Positions 33,766 to 42,709 of a DNA stretch of 64,000 bases are shown piece after piece. The stretch is from UBA965 sp040396955 (GTDB lineage Bacteria; Chloroflexota; Chloroflexia; Chloroflexales; Roseiflexaceae): positions 1 to 64,000 of the forward strand of contig JBBAWX010000013.1 of NCBI GenBank assembly GCA_040396955.1, written 5' to 3'. The translations under genes and the position numbers were made by a program. Under the pieces are notes generated by a model, which saw only the letters and a list, made by a program, of their open reading frames with translations, made no database searches and was not told the origin of the DNA. How positions within the stretch are numbered: position 1 is the stretch's first letter; each line of letters opens with the position of its first letter.

Positions 33766-34983
33766 CTATACAAACAGTTGGAAGACCTGATTGCCGAACA
33801 TGCGCCCCTGCTCGCTAAGCCGGAGCCCCTGATCGTCGACAACCAACAATCCGCGTTGCGTGGCGGTAGCGATGGCGTCGGCGTGGCTGTCACGTACATC
33901 AATGCCACAACGGTCGATGATGTGCGCAAAGGTAATCCCCTGATTGAGGCGAAGCCCCATCATCATCGTCTCGGCAAGCATGTCGGTCGCGGTGAGGTCG
34001 GTGGTGCTCTGCAGGGGCGAGATGCCTTGGCCGGCCGTGGCAATGTATGGCTCAACCCCCAGCTCAACCACAAATCGTCGACCGGCGAGGTGGCCGTGTG
34101 CGCCGGCACCGGCAGCGTGGAAATCAGCGTTGAGCCAGTAGGCCACGTTGTGGAGCCCGGCGTGTTGCGGAAGCCCAGTGCGTTGCAGTGGTCCACGCCC
34201 CCAGTTCGAGATCTCGTACTGGTGATAGCCGTGTTGGGCGAGCCGTTGCATGGTGTATTCGTACATCTGACCGGTGATGTCGTCGTCGGGTACGCTCCAG
34301 CGCCCACCCATGACTTGGGCGTAGAGGGGCGTGCTTTCTTCGAGGATGAGCGAGTAGATGGCGAAATGTTCCACATCCCAGCTCAGTGCTTCGTGCAACG
34401 TGGCCTGCCAATCGGCCAGTGACTGCCCGGGGAGCCCAAAGATGAAATCAAGATTGACCGAATCGAAGCCGACGCGGCGGGCATCATCGTAGCTCTGGCG
34501 CGCCTCAGCGGCGGTGTGGATGCGCCCGAGCATTTTGAGTAGGGGATCGTGCAGGCTCTGGACGCCCATGCTAATCCGGTTGACCCCCATGCGCCGGAGT
34601 TCTGCAAGGTAGTCACGCCCAAGCACAGTGCCCGGATTGCACTCGACTGTGACTTCGGCACCTGCAAAAGGAACCACGGCATTGGCGGCAGCAAGCACCT
34701 GCTCCATCATGGGCAACGGCAACATGCTGGGGGTGCCACCACCCAGGAAAACGGTCGCAGGCAAGTCGGCGCGGAAGAAGCCGCCGGTGGCACCAGGGCG
34801 TGACAGCGGCGTATAGGTCGTCGCACAGGCGGCGAGCTCGCGACACAATGCGTCCACATAGGCCTGCATGCGGTCTTCGATATTGGCATAGGTGTTGAAA
34901 TCGCAGTATGCACAGCGGCGATGACAAAAGGGGATGTGAATATATAAATGTTGCGCCCCGGGGGCGTGCGTCCGCCAGTCCAT
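33766..34983 (-). CDS. hemW: HemW-like radical SAM protein
   Basis: 405 residues. HLYIHIPFCHRRCAYCDFNT holds the radical-SAM cluster CxxxCxxC (C20, C24, C27), with the added Cys or polar position typical of HemW. Further family marks are TVFLGGGTPSMLP, VTVECNPGT, GVNRISMGVQSLHDPLLKML, GFDSVNLDFIFGLPGQS and the C-terminal HemN_C domain. HemW proteins were long annotated as coproporphyrinogen oxidases but act as heme chaperones. CAGGAG precedes the ATG. Divergent from the TrmJ-like gene. Confidence 0.92.
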   Translation of the reverse strand: MDWRTHAPGAQHLYIHIPFCHRRCAYCDFNTYANIEDRMQAYVDALCRELAACATTYTPLSRPGATGGFFRADLPATVFLGGGTPSMLPLPMMEQVLAAANAVVPFAGAEVTVECNPGTVLGRDYLAELRRMGVNRISMGVQSLHDPLLKMLGRIHTAAEARQSYDDARRVGFDSVNLDFIFGLPGQSLADWQATLHEALSWDVEHFAIYSLILEESTPLYAQVMGGRWSVPDDDITGQMYEYTMQRLAQHGYHQYEISNWGRGPLQRTGLPQHAGLHNVAYWLNADFHAAGAGAHGHLAGRRFVVELGVEPYIATAGQGISPLQSTTDLTATDMLAETMMMGLRLNQGITFAHIIDRCGIDVRDSHADAIATATQRGLLVVDDQGLRLSEQGRMFGNQVFQLFV

Positions 34984-35067
34984 GTGTTCGACTCCTGCCG
35001 GTCATATTGCCGGGTGGCGTGCTGACCGGTATACTACATGCATTGTAACAGGCTTGTTGGGGGCATG

Positions 35068-35823
35068 ATGAGCAACTTTCGTGACGACATGTGTGTGGTG
35101 CTGTACCACCCGATGCGCCAAATCAACATTGCATCGACGGTGCGCGCCATGAAAAATACTGGATTTCACCGGCTTCGCCTCGTCAATCCACGTGAATATG
35201 TGGCTGAACATATCGAGCAGGTGGCCCACCGTAGCCAAGATGTGGTCGATGCCATTGAGGTGTACCCTGATTTGTGGTCGGCGCTCCACGATGTGACGTG
35301 GGTGGTAGGCACCACGGCGCGCCATCGCGACATGCCACAACCACCACGTGAATTGCGGGCCGCGGTGCCCGACATCGTACGCAAAGCGACCACGGGTGCG
35401 CGTGTCGCCCTTTTGTTTGGCCCCGAAGACAACGGGCTCCAACAGGCTGAGCTCGACGTCTGTCAGGAATTTATTACTATTGCTACCGATCCGAGCTATG
35501 CCTCGCTCAATTTGGCCCAGGCCGTGCTGTTGGTCTGCTACGAGCTACACATGGCCGAGCCACCGCAGCGCCCAGCACCCAAAATCACCTATCCCCCGGC
35601 ACCTGTGGGGCGCATCGATGAATTTGTGCAGACACTGGAGCAGGCGCTCCGCGAAATCGATTTTTTCAAGAGCCCGAGTGCTCCCGCCAAGATGCGCTCG
35701 TTGCGGAGTTTGACCCATCGGGCCCAGCCCAATGCCCGCGAAATCATGCTGCTACAGGCGATTTGTCGTGAGGCGATCAAGTATATCGGCAAACTTCGCC
35801 CTCCGCGGTCCACCGAAGAATGA
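35068..35823 (+). CDS. SpoU/TrmD-superfamily tRNA methyltransferase, TrmJ-like
   Basis: 251 residues. The SPOUT fold shows CVVLYHPMRQINIASTVRAM, the LLFGPEDNGLQQAEL loop and TDPSYASLNLAQAVLLVCYE, the trefoil-knot SAM site typical of TrmJ (2'-O-methylation at position 32 of tRNA). The C-terminal extension (about 175-251) is helical, as in the TrmJ dimer. ATG at 35068 is preceded by GGGGG; 35065 is equivalent. Confidence 0.87.
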   Translation: MSNFRDDMCVVLYHPMRQINIASTVRAMKNTGFHRLRLVNPREYVAEHIEQVAHRSQDVVDAIEVYPDLWSALHDVTWVVGTTARHRDMPQPPRELRAAVPDIVRKATTGARVALLFGPEDNGLQQAELDVCQEFITIATDPSYASLNLAQAVLLVCYELHMAEPPQRPAPKITYPPAPVGRIDEFVQTLEQALREIDFFKSPSAPAKMRSLRSLTHRAQPNAREIMLLQAICREAIKYIGKLRPPRSTEE

Positions 35824-35863
35824 GTGGGGTGCGGTATGTGGCACAGGTGAAGGATTTCACGGG

Positions 35864-35869
35864 TATAAT
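35864..35869 (+). promoter_or_regulatory. Possible -10 element of glyA
   Basis: A perfect TATAAT 36 bases before the glyA ATG, in the 81-base gap after the TrmJ-like gene. The -35 region has no good hexamer. Confidence 0.4.
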
Positions 35870-35904
35870 GAACACGGTTGATGATTTGTATGGAGGTGGA
35901 TGGC

Positions 35905-37227
35905 ATGTCAGCACTTGATGCCCTTGTTCAATCAGATCCAGCAGTGGCCCGCATCCTCGTCGGTGAGGCACGGCGCCAGCGTGATGGACTCGAGCTCATC
36001 GCCAGCGAAAATTATACGAGCCGCGCCGTGATGCAAGCGCAAGGGTCAGTGTTGACCAACAAATACGCCGAGGGCTACCCGGGGAATCGCTACTACGGAG
36101 GCTGTGAATGGGTCGATCAAGTCGAAAACTTGGCGCGTGATCGAGTCAAGCAGCTGTTTGGGGCGGCCTATGCCAACGTCCAGCCGCATTCGGGTACCCA
36201 AGCCAACACGGCCGTCTACTTCACGTTTTTGCAACCGGGCGACAAAGTCCTCGGCATGAATCTCGGCCATGGTGGCCACCTCACCCACGGCTCGCCGGTG
36301 AATTTTTCGGGCAAGATGTACAACTTTGTGCAGTATGGCATCAATCTCGAGACCGGCTACATTGACTACGAAAACGTGCTCGAAATGGCCGAGCGCGAGC
36401 GCCCCAAGATGATTACGGTGGGTGCGAGTGCCTATTCACGGGCCATCGATTTTTCGATTTTTCGACAAATTGCCGATAAAGTCGGCGCCTACTTGTTCGC
36501 TGATATTGCACATCCAGCCGGATTGATTGCGACGGGTCATCTGCCCAGCCCCATTCAGTATGCGCACGTGGTGACGTCGACCACCCACAAGACACTCCGT
36601 GGGCCACGTGGTGGCGTGATTTTGATGGGGCAAGACTTCGAGAATCCGTTTGGGCAAAAAGCCGCCAAGAGCGGTCGCACTCTGATGATGTCGGAAGTGC
36701 TCGACAAAATGGTCATCCCCGGTGCCCAAGGTGGTGCGTTGATGCACGTGGTGGCGGCCAAGGCGGTCGGTTTTGCCGAAAACTTGCGCCCAGAGTTTAC
36801 TGAGTATGCGGGTCAGGTCATCAAAAATGCCCAGGCTCTTGCGGCCGCATTGATGGACCGGGGCTTCAAGATCGTCTCCAATGGCACTGACAACCACCTC
36901 ATGATGGTCGATTTGACCAACAAACAGGTGACCGGCAAGCAGGCGGAATTGGTGCTCGACCAAGCGCATATCACCACCAACAAAAACGTCATCCCCAATG
37001 ATCCTCGCTCACCGCTTGTCACGTCGGGGGTGCGTTTGGGTACCGCGGCCATGACGACACGTGGCATGCGTGAACACGACATGCCGGTGGTCGCCGAGTT
37101 GATTGCACGGGTCATCAACCACATCGACGATGAAGCCGTCGTGGCGCAGGTGCGTAACGAGGTCATTGAGTTGTGCACGCACTTCACGGTGCCTGCTGTG
37201 GGCGATTTCGCCGATATTGAGGTATAG
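35905..37227 (+). CDS. glyA: Serine hydroxymethyltransferase
   Basis: 440 residues. It interconverts serine and glycine with tetrahydrofolate and pyridoxal phosphate. Clear marks: ELIASENYTSRAVMQAQGS, LTNKYAEGYPGNRYYGGCEW, QPHSGTQAN, LFADIAHPAGLIA and the PLP-lysine K229 in TSTTHKTLRGPRGG. Length is slightly above the family's 415-430. The start at 35905 is set by GGAGG eight bases upstream; upstream in-frame ATG and TTG codons lie over or before that site. proC begins 3 bases after its stop, so the pair is one transcript. Confidence 0.97.
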   Translation: MSALDALVQSDPAVARILVGEARRQRDGLELIASENYTSRAVMQAQGSVLTNKYAEGYPGNRYYGGCEWVDQVENLARDRVKQLFGAAYANVQPHSGTQANTAVYFTFLQPGDKVLGMNLGHGGHLTHGSPVNFSGKMYNFVQYGINLETGYIDYENVLEMAERERPKMITVGASAYSRAIDFSIFRQIADKVGAYLFADIAHPAGLIATGHLPSPIQYAHVVTSTTHKTLRGPRGGVILMGQDFENPFGQKAAKSGRTLMMSEVLDKMVIPGAQGGALMHVVAAKAVGFAENLRPEFTEYAGQVIKNAQALAAALMDRGFKIVSNGTDNHLMMVDLTNKQVTGKQAELVLDQAHITTNKNVIPNDPRSPLVTSGVRLGTAAMTTRGMREHDMPVVAELIARVINHIDDEAVVAQVRNEVIELCTHFTVPAVGDFADIEV

Positions 37228-37230
37228 CCA

Positions 37231-38052
37231 ATGACACATCCACGCATTGCTATGATTGGAGCGGGTATGATGGGGGAGGCCATGATTGGTGGTCTCATCG
37301 CGAGTGGTATCCCCGCCCAGCAAATTACGGCATCAGAGCCACGGCCCGATCGGCGCGATGCCATGCACCAGCAGTACGGCATCACCATGGTGGCCAGCAA
37401 TCGTGAGGCGGTCATTGGGGCCGACGTGGTAGTGTTTGCCATTAAACCCCAACTCACTGGTGTGGTCTTCCCCGAACTCCACGGGCATATCCCGGCCGGC
37501 GCGCTCGTGTTGTCGATTATGGCAGGGATTACCATTGCCGCCATCCAGACAGGGCTCCGTCATACGGCAGTGGTGCGTGCCATGCCCAATACGCCGGCCA
37601 TGATTGGTGCGGGTATCTCGGGATGGACGGCGGTGCCGGAAGTGAGCCAGACCCAAAAGATGCTGGCTGACCAGGTATTGAGCTCGTTTGGCAAGGCCGT
37701 CTATGTGGATGATGAGTACTACATCAACCATGTGACGGCCGTCTCGGGCAGCGGCCCAGCCTACCTTTTCCTCATTCTTGAAGCGATGATTGATGCTGGG
37801 GTGGCCATTGGTCTGCCTCGTCCACTGGCCAAGCAACTAGCGGAGCAAAACTTGGTCGGATCGTTGCAATATGCGCTCGCAAGTGGCAAACATCCCGCCG
37901 AACTCCGCAACGATGTCACTTCGCCGGCAGGTACCACTGCGGCTGGGCTCAACGCCATGGAAAAAGCCGGCTTACGCACTGCGATCAGCGAGGGCATCCG
38001 CGCCGCGTTTGAGCGCTCAGTGGAGCTCGGCAAACCCAAGCACTCAAACTAA
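37231..38052 (+). CDS. proC: Pyrroline-5-carboxylate reductase
   Basis: 273 residues. It reduces pyrroline-5-carboxylate to proline. The dinucleotide-binding motif is MIGAGMMGEAMIGGLIASG, with KPQL in the second strand pair, VVRAMPNTPAMIGAG, and the conserved C-terminal VTAVSGSGPAYLFLILEAMI and DVTSPAGTTAAGLNAME. It completes the proline pathway whose first two genes, proBA, are 13 kb upstream. Start 3 bases after glyA. Confidence 0.96.
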   Translation: MTHPRIAMIGAGMMGEAMIGGLIASGIPAQQITASEPRPDRRDAMHQQYGITMVASNREAVIGADVVVFAIKPQLTGVVFPELHGHIPAGALVLSIMAGITIAAIQTGLRHTAVVRAMPNTPAMIGAGISGWTAVPEVSQTQKMLADQVLSSFGKAVYVDDEYYINHVTAVSGSGPAYLFLILEAMIDAGVAIGLPRPLAKQLAEQNLVGSLQYALASGKHPAELRNDVTSPAGTTAAGLNAMEKAGLRTAISEGIRAAFERSVELGKPKHSN

Positions 38053-38063
38053 TCGTCCTCATC

Positions 38064-38094
38064 TGCGCCTTGCTAATCTCGTTGGCAGGGCGCA
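38064..38094. other. 10-bp stem hairpin between proC and the next gene
   Basis: TGCGCCTTGC at 38064-38073 pairs with 38085-38094 (one G-U type pair), with an 11-base loop. No T-run follows, so weak or no termination is expected. Confidence 0.45.
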
Positions 38095-38116
38095 TGGATT
38101 GACATTGGAGGAATCA

Positions 38117-39241
38117 ATGAAGATTCGTGCAATCAACGCCATTGGTCTCTATGGCGCCTCTCCCGAGGGGGGATGGAGCGAAGAAATCAAACCAGACGAT
38201 TGTATTCATACCCTCATCGAAGTACACACGGATGCCGGAGTCAAGGGGGTGGGTAGCGTCTATACCAATGACGCCCTCGTCCACGGAGCCTTGCAAGTGC
38301 TCGAGCCACTCACCATCGGTGAATCGGCCATCGAACCCGAACGCGTCAGCGAAAAACTCCACCAGCACACCTTTTGGCTTGGTCGTGGTGGCTCCATCAC
38401 CCATACCATTAGTGGCATCGACATCGCTCTGTGGGACATTTTGGGGCAGGTGACCGGGCAACCCGTAAGCCGGCTTCTTGGTGGTCGGTACCGTGACCGG
38501 GTACGCCCATATGCCTCGATTCTGATGGAAGAACCGGCCGTGTTGCGCGAGCACATCTTGGCACTCAAAGAGCAAGGCTTTCGAGCCTTCAAAATCGGGT
38601 GGGGTCCGTTTGGGCGCGTCAGTACTGCACTCGATGAGGCCATCGTGCGGGCTGCTCGTGAGGCCATCGGTGATGGTGCCTTGATGGTGGACGCGGGTGG
38701 CAGTGATGCCTACTGGGGCCAAGGCTACAAGTGGGCCATGCGCACCGCCGAAATGCTGTCACACTACGATGTCACTTGGTTCGAAGAAGCGCTCAAGCCT
38801 GATGCGCTCGACGATTATGTGGCGTTGCGCCGTAATGCACCAGTGCCGATTGCAGGTGGTGAAGTCCTGACACGCCGTCAGGCCTTCCAGCCATGGCTCC
38901 AGGCTGGCGCTTTCGACATCGTACAACCCGATGTCACCAAAGTCGGTGGCATCAGCGAAGAACGGCGCATTGCATGGATGGCCGAAGACAACGGCGTGCG
39001 CTTCATCCCGCACGGTTGGAACACGGCCGTTGGTTTGGCTGCCGACCTCCAACTCGCCGCCGCCTTTGCCCACACCGATATGGTGGAATACCTGACCGGT
39101 TCGCCATACATCGACACACTGGTGGCAACGCCGTGGCGCCTCGACAGCGAGGGCATGCTGGCGATTCCGAATACGCCCGGTTTGGGTCTCGAACTTGATT
39201 GGGATGCAGTGCGTTTTTATGGCCGCACCCGGAGTTCATGA
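38117..39241 (+). CDS. Enolase-superfamily protein (mandelate racemase/muconate lactonizing type)
   Basis: 374 residues. The N-terminal capping domain is followed by the barrel with the three metal ligands on their usual strands: D192 (VDAGGSD), the Glu in WFEEAL (223/224) and E249 (IAGGE). A Lys at 159 (FKIGW) and a His at 299 (PHGWN) are in the positions of acid/base residues. This family works on sugar acids, amino acids or muconate; the substrate is not clear. The start ATG follows GGAGG by six bases. The next gene begins 1 base after its stop. Confidence 0.88.
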   Translation: MKIRAINAIGLYGASPEGGWSEEIKPDDCIHTLIEVHTDAGVKGVGSVYTNDALVHGALQVLEPLTIGESAIEPERVSEKLHQHTFWLGRGGSITHTISGIDIALWDILGQVTGQPVSRLLGGRYRDRVRPYASILMEEPAVLREHILALKEQGFRAFKIGWGPFGRVSTALDEAIVRAAREAIGDGALMVDAGGSDAYWGQGYKWAMRTAEMLSHYDVTWFEEALKPDALDDYVALRRNAPVPIAGGEVLTRRQAFQPWLQAGAFDIVQPDVTKVGGISEERRIAWMAEDNGVRFIPHGWNTAVGLAADLQLAAAFAHTDMVEYLTGSPYIDTLVATPWRLDSEGMLAIPNTPGLGLELDWDAVRFYGRTRSS

Positions 39242-39242
39242 C

Positions 39243-40382
39243 ATGACAGCAGTGGGTGCCTGGTATGATGCCGTCATCGTCGTTGCCGGTCAATCGTGCC
39301 CATATGCGGTGCGCCCCGGCTTGCCGAGTGGCTCCACACCGACCCCGGCTAGCCGTTTGCTTGCCGAGCACGCCGCTGGCGCTCCTAGTGACCACGTGTT
39401 GCTCCTCGATGTGACTGCCGCGTTGCCCGCCTTGACCGCACCGGCACAGTGCCAGATCACCGTCGGCTTCCATCATGCCGGTATGCAGGCCGCCGCCCAA
39501 CGGGGTCTTGAAAGCGCACACCGCCAGGTTACGTGGTTGGCTCCCGGTGCCGAGGTGCCGGCGGGAAGCATGGCCGCAGTCTACATCGAAGCATGTGCCA
39601 CCCACGAAGCCTGGTTGCGCCGCTTGGTCGAGGGCTATATTGCCTTGCGCCCAGGCGGTGTTTTGTGGGCAGCGGCGCCCAACGATGCCGGTGGCAAACG
39701 CTTGAGCCGCGATGTGACTGCGCTTTTTGGCAGTGCCCATGAGCGCTCCAAGGCACATCAACGCCTCGTAAGTGCCGTCAAGCCTGCCACCGACCGTGAT
39801 CCGTTGCCATGGCAAGAAGTGGCAGGTATCTGGCCTCGCACCGTGTGGCCCACATTTATGGTGGCTGGGCGAGATTATGCGTCGTTGCCAGGGGTCTTTG
39901 CGCATGGGCGCCTCGATGATGGTAGTGCCGTGCTTTGCGCCCATCTGCCCAATCTTCAGGGATCACGGGTGCTTGATCTCGGCGGTGGTGTGGGTGTGTT
40001 GACCGGCACCGCATTGGCTCGTGGGGCACGTGCCGTGGACGTCATTGATGTTGATGCGATTGCAGTGGCATGCCTACAGCGCACGTTTGCCGCTGACCCC
40101 GTGCGGGTGGCATGGGGCGATGTCCTTGATGGTCTGCCATGGCGTGATGCCACCTACGATGTGGTCGTCTCCAACCCGCCCTTTCATGCCGGCAAACGCA
40201 CCGATGAAAGCATGGTGCACGCCTTCGTATCCACCGCCGCGGGCCATCAGCGTCCCGGTGGGACGCTGTGGCTGGTCGCCAACGCCTTTCTGGCGTATGG
40301 CCCGCTCCTCGCTGCCCACTATGCGCAGGTCAGTCGCGTCGCCGAGACTCCGGCATTTGTGGTGTGGCAGGCGGTGCGTTGA
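39243..40382 (+). CDS. RsmC-like 16S rRNA (guanine-N2) methyltransferase
   Basis: 379 residues. The C-terminal domain is a clear MTS-type methyltransferase: GSRVLDLGGGVGVLTGTALA, VIDVDAIAVACLQRTF and the catalytic VVSNPPFHAGKRTDESMVH, as in RsmC and RlmG, which methylate guanines in rRNA. The N-terminal 200 residues form the inactive methyltransferase-like domain of RsmC, poorly conserved. GGAG eight bases before the ATG at 39243 sets the start; an ATG at 39219 would overlap the previous gene. Confidence 0.87.
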   Translation: MTAVGAWYDAVIVVAGQSCPYAVRPGLPSGSTPTPASRLLAEHAAGAPSDHVLLLDVTAALPALTAPAQCQITVGFHHAGMQAAAQRGLESAHRQVTWLAPGAEVPAGSMAAVYIEACATHEAWLRRLVEGYIALRPGGVLWAAAPNDAGGKRLSRDVTALFGSAHERSKAHQRLVSAVKPATDRDPLPWQEVAGIWPRTVWPTFMVAGRDYASLPGVFAHGRLDDGSAVLCAHLPNLQGSRVLDLGGGVGVLTGTALARGARAVDVIDVDAIAVACLQRTFAADPVRVAWGDVLDGLPWRDATYDVVVSNPPFHAGKRTDESMVHAFVSTAAGHQRPGGTLWLVANAFLAYGPLLAAHYAQVSRVAETPAFVVWQAVR

Positions 40383-40389
40383 TAGCGTC

Positions 40390-41457
40390 CTAGGGTGTCT
40401 TCGGCATATCGACAATCAGGCTGGCTCCGGGGATGTGGATGCGTTGCGTGAGTGCTCCCGTGTCGGTGTTGAGCTCGTAGATGCCGTCATCCTGCGGATC
40501 GGTCGAGTTGTACTTGGTCAGCAAGATGCGTCCGTCAACGACCGCCATGTCGCCGATGGTGCTCCAGACTTCTGACGCATAGTACCAATACGTGTGCTCC
40601 CATGTACGTAGGTGAGTCTTATGAATCTCGACGCGACTGGGGGCGTGCTCAGAGACGATTTTTTCAGTAAAGTGGACCGTGTACAAAAAATCACCCAGAA
40701 TGGCCCCATATACCGGTGATCGTTGAATCAACGGCTGCGCAATGTAACGAGACGTTTGCTGGTCAAACATGTAGATATCTGCAAATGGTTTACCATCATG
40801 CTGTAAAAACAAACTACTGTAATTCAACAAATAGACAGTCCCAGCATCGTCGGTTACTACATCAGCCGTGCTCAGAATTTCTTCGGCATGGATGGTTCTC
40901 TGTGTCACGAGAGTGGTGGCATCAAGCACAAGTACTGTCATCGGACCAGTGTCGTCCGGATGAAAGCTACTTCCCTCAATGTAAAGTTTGTCTTGAATCA
41001 AATAACTAAAGTCTACATACATACTTCCCCATTGCGTGTTAATTTCTGTTTCAGCCAGCACTGCGCCACTCGCAATATCAATACGCTGGACGCGTCCCAA
41101 CACCCCATATTCTGGGCAGACGACAATCAGACTTTGTTGATATAAATGGACGTGTTTGGGCTCCAAACATGAGTGGTATGTGGTGTGCTCTTGGAGTTCA
41201 CTGCCAATGTTCTTGACGATCGCTGCATCGTTGTTGATGTCGCCGGCCAGCCCAAACCAGATGGATTGCCCGTCAGAGGTGNNNNNNNNNNNNNNNNNNN
41301 NNNNNNNNNNNNNNNNNNNNNNNNNNNNNNNNNNNNNNNNNNNNNNNNNNNNNNNNNNNNNNNNNNNNNNNNNNNNNNNNNTGAGCGCAAAAAGTGGATT
41401 GAACGCACAACCGGTCAGACACGCACAGAGCCAGCAAAAAAGGATGAAGTGTTTCAT
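40390..41457 (-). CDS. Lipoprotein with beta-propeller-like body, interrupted by assembly gap
   Basis: The N-terminus (41457-41382) reads MKHFILFCWLCACLTGCAFN, a lipoprotein signal with LTGC. The rest (41281-40390) is a strand-rich sequence of about 297 residues with repeated DI/DG-type blades (VQRIDIASGAVLAETEINTQ, MTVLVLDATTLVTQRTIHAE, FADIYMFDQQTSRYIA, DGIYELNTDTGALTQRI) resembling a PQQ or YncE-like propeller. The 100 N between the two parts are a gap of unknown true length, so the frame through it is not evidence that both belong to one gene. Convergent with RsmC-like. Confidence 0.6.
   Translation of the reverse strand: MKHFILFCWLCACLTGCAFNPLFALXXXXXXXXXXXXXXXXXXXXXXXXXXXXXXXXXXTSDGQSIWFGLAGDINNDAAIVKNIGSELQEHTTYHSCLEPKHVHLYQQSLIVVCPEYGVLGRVQRIDIASGAVLAETEINTQWGSMYVDFSYLIQDKLYIEGSSFHPDDTGPMTVLVLDATTLVTQRTIHAEEILSTADVVTDDAGTVYLLNYSSLFLQHDGKPFADIYMFDQQTSRYIAQPLIQRSPVYGAILGDFLYTVHFTEKIVSEHAPSRVEIHKTHLRTWEHTYWYYASEVWSTIGDMAVVDGRILLTKYNSTDPQDDGIYELNTDTGALTQRIHIPGASLIVDMPKTP
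41282..41381. other. Assembly gap of 100 N
   Basis: Exactly 100 N, the conventional placeholder for a scaffold gap of unknown size. Sequence is missing here. Confidence 0.99.
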
Positions 41458-41488
41458 GATGTGAGCTCCTCATTATGTGGGAGATTGC

Positions 41489-41518
41489 GCACATCGGAAG
41501 CAAGCGCTTCCGATGTGC
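41489..41518. other. 13-bp perfect hairpin between two exported-protein genes
   Basis: GCACATCGGAAGC (41489-41501) pairs exactly with 41506-41518 around an AAGC loop. It lies between the YiiX-like gene stop (41534) and the lipoprotein start (41457), both on the minus strand. No T-run follows on that strand. It may be an mRNA stabiliser, attenuator or a weak terminator. Confidence 0.6.
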
Positions 41519-41533
41519 CGTATGTGTGAATGT

Positions 41534-42568
41534 TTATTGATTCCAGCCATTGGCGATGCGGTAAATCTTGGTGCTGAGGCCGATTTCGTCAGGAGCTACA
41601 GCATTTTGGATTGCATAATTGCCGATGGTGTCGCCGTATTGGAGCCGGAGCCAGGCGCCGTAAAGTGGACTGTTGCTGTCGAGGTCGATACCCATCATCA
41701 AGTAAAACTTCCAGACCAACTGCGAGCAATACAACGCGCTATCGGAGTACTTATTGAACAGGTTATAGTTGTACGGTGTCTTACCGCTTTCGCCGTATTT
41801 GGCGATGAGGTTCTGAAATGCAGTGCTAATTTTGCTGGGGCTGACGTAGCCGCGGTATATACCTACGTAGGTGTTGGGAGCTTTCCATGTGTTAATTGTC
41901 TTAAACTGGACGCCACCAAGGTTGGACGATTCATACACGCTGAGGAACCCCATAGGATGATAGCCGTAGTACAAGCCAGCATGTTCATACATAAAGGCCC
42001 AGTATTTGCAGAGTGGCACGATCATCCACTGTTTGCAGCCAAAGTAGCCGGTACGGCGGAGTAAGATGTCGCCCTTCTGGAGTTTGGCATAGGTCGCCAT
42101 GTTCATCTTTTTGGTAAGATATTGGTCATTGATGAGCTTTTGGAGCATCTCAATGGCATATTTCCAATCCGAGAACGATTGGTGTTGCATATCGGGGGCT
42201 TTTTGGGCTAATGCGGATTCGAACAGTGGTGTCAGCAGGTCAATCTCGGCCTGAGATTCTGAGCTAAACAGCGCCATGCCGATGCTGTTGAGGTCGTTGG
42301 TATCAATGTTGCGGCGGCGAATCAGGTTAGTAAGCATTGCTGAGGATGAGGCGCGGTTGGTGTTGCTCGAGGAAGCAGTAGCCGTGTCGGTGGGCAACGG
42401 CTCGGTGGTTGTGGGATCGGTAGTGGTCAATGTGTCATCGCTACCGTCGTTGGGGGTCTCGTCGCTCGTGGAAGCTTGGTGGGTGTTGGCAGCCACGGTT
42501 TGAGTGAGCATGTGCCCGCTGAGTGCCAAGAGCAAGGCAGTGAGAATGAACCAACGGTGCAGTGTCAT
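41534..42568 (-). CDS. Exported YiiX/YebB-like NlpC/P60-superfamily cysteine hydrolase
   Basis: 344 residues. A signal peptide (residues 1-27, ending TVAA) is followed by a Ser/Thr/Asp-rich linker (about 28-78) and the catalytic domain. The permuted papain fold is shown by KGDILLRRT (166-173), HAGLYYG with catalytic His196, and ALYCSQLVWKFY with catalytic Cys281, His preceding Cys as in YiiX-type enzymes. These act on lipids, peptides or peptidoglycan; the substrate is unknown. CAGGAGGTATCACC precedes the ATG at 42568, a strong start. Confidence 0.78.
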   Translation of the reverse strand: MTLHRWFILTALLLALSGHMLTQTVAANTHQASTSDETPNDGSDDTLTTTDPTTTEPLPTDTATASSSNTNRASSSAMLTNLIRRRNIDTNDLNSIGMALFSSESQAEIDLLTPLFESALAQKAPDMQHQSFSDWKYAIEMLQKLINDQYLTKKMNMATYAKLQKGDILLRRTGYFGCKQWMIVPLCKYWAFMYEHAGLYYGYHPMGFLSVYESSNLGGVQFKTINTWKAPNTYVGIYRGYVSPSKISTAFQNLIAKYGESGKTPYNYNLFNKYSDSALYCSQLVWKFYLMMGIDLDSNSPLYGAWLRLQYGDTIGNYAIQNAVAPDEIGLSTKIYRIANGWNQ

Positions 42569-42617
42569 GGTGATACCTCCTGTGTGCTACGAAGACATCC
42601 TGAGTATCACAGCATGC

Positions 42618-42647
42618 CATTACCAGCGCATTACCAGGTTGGTAATG
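42618..42647. promoter_or_regulatory. Three CATTACCA boxes at 11-bp spacing upstream of the YiiX-like gene
   Basis: CATTACCA occurs at 42618-42625 and 42629-42636, and its reverse complement TGGTAATG at 42640-42647. Starts are 11 bases apart, about one DNA turn each. The cluster lies 50-80 bases before the YiiX-like ATG, where a regulator would act. The regulator is unknown. Confidence 0.55.
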
Positions 42648-42660
42648 GTGCAGGCACACA

Positions 42661-42692
42661 AAAAAGAGGTTGGCGCAGATGCGCCAACCTCT
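42661..42692 (-). terminator. Rho-independent terminator of gltB
   Basis: On the minus strand AGAGGTTGGCGC pairs with GCGCCAACCTCT (42692-42681 with 42676-42665), a 12-bp perfect stem with a 4-base loop, running into a T-run (42665-42661). It lies 17 bases after the gltB stop. Confidence 0.92.
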
Positions 42693-42709
42693 GATGCGGA
42701 GTATTGTGA

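Noticed and set aside
33271..34422. A 383-codon plus-strand frame
   Set aside because: Antisense to the APH-fold and HemW-like genes, both of which have firm motifs.
41156..41529. Plus-strand frames across the N gap
   Set aside because: They exist only because the placeholder N run contains no stop codons.
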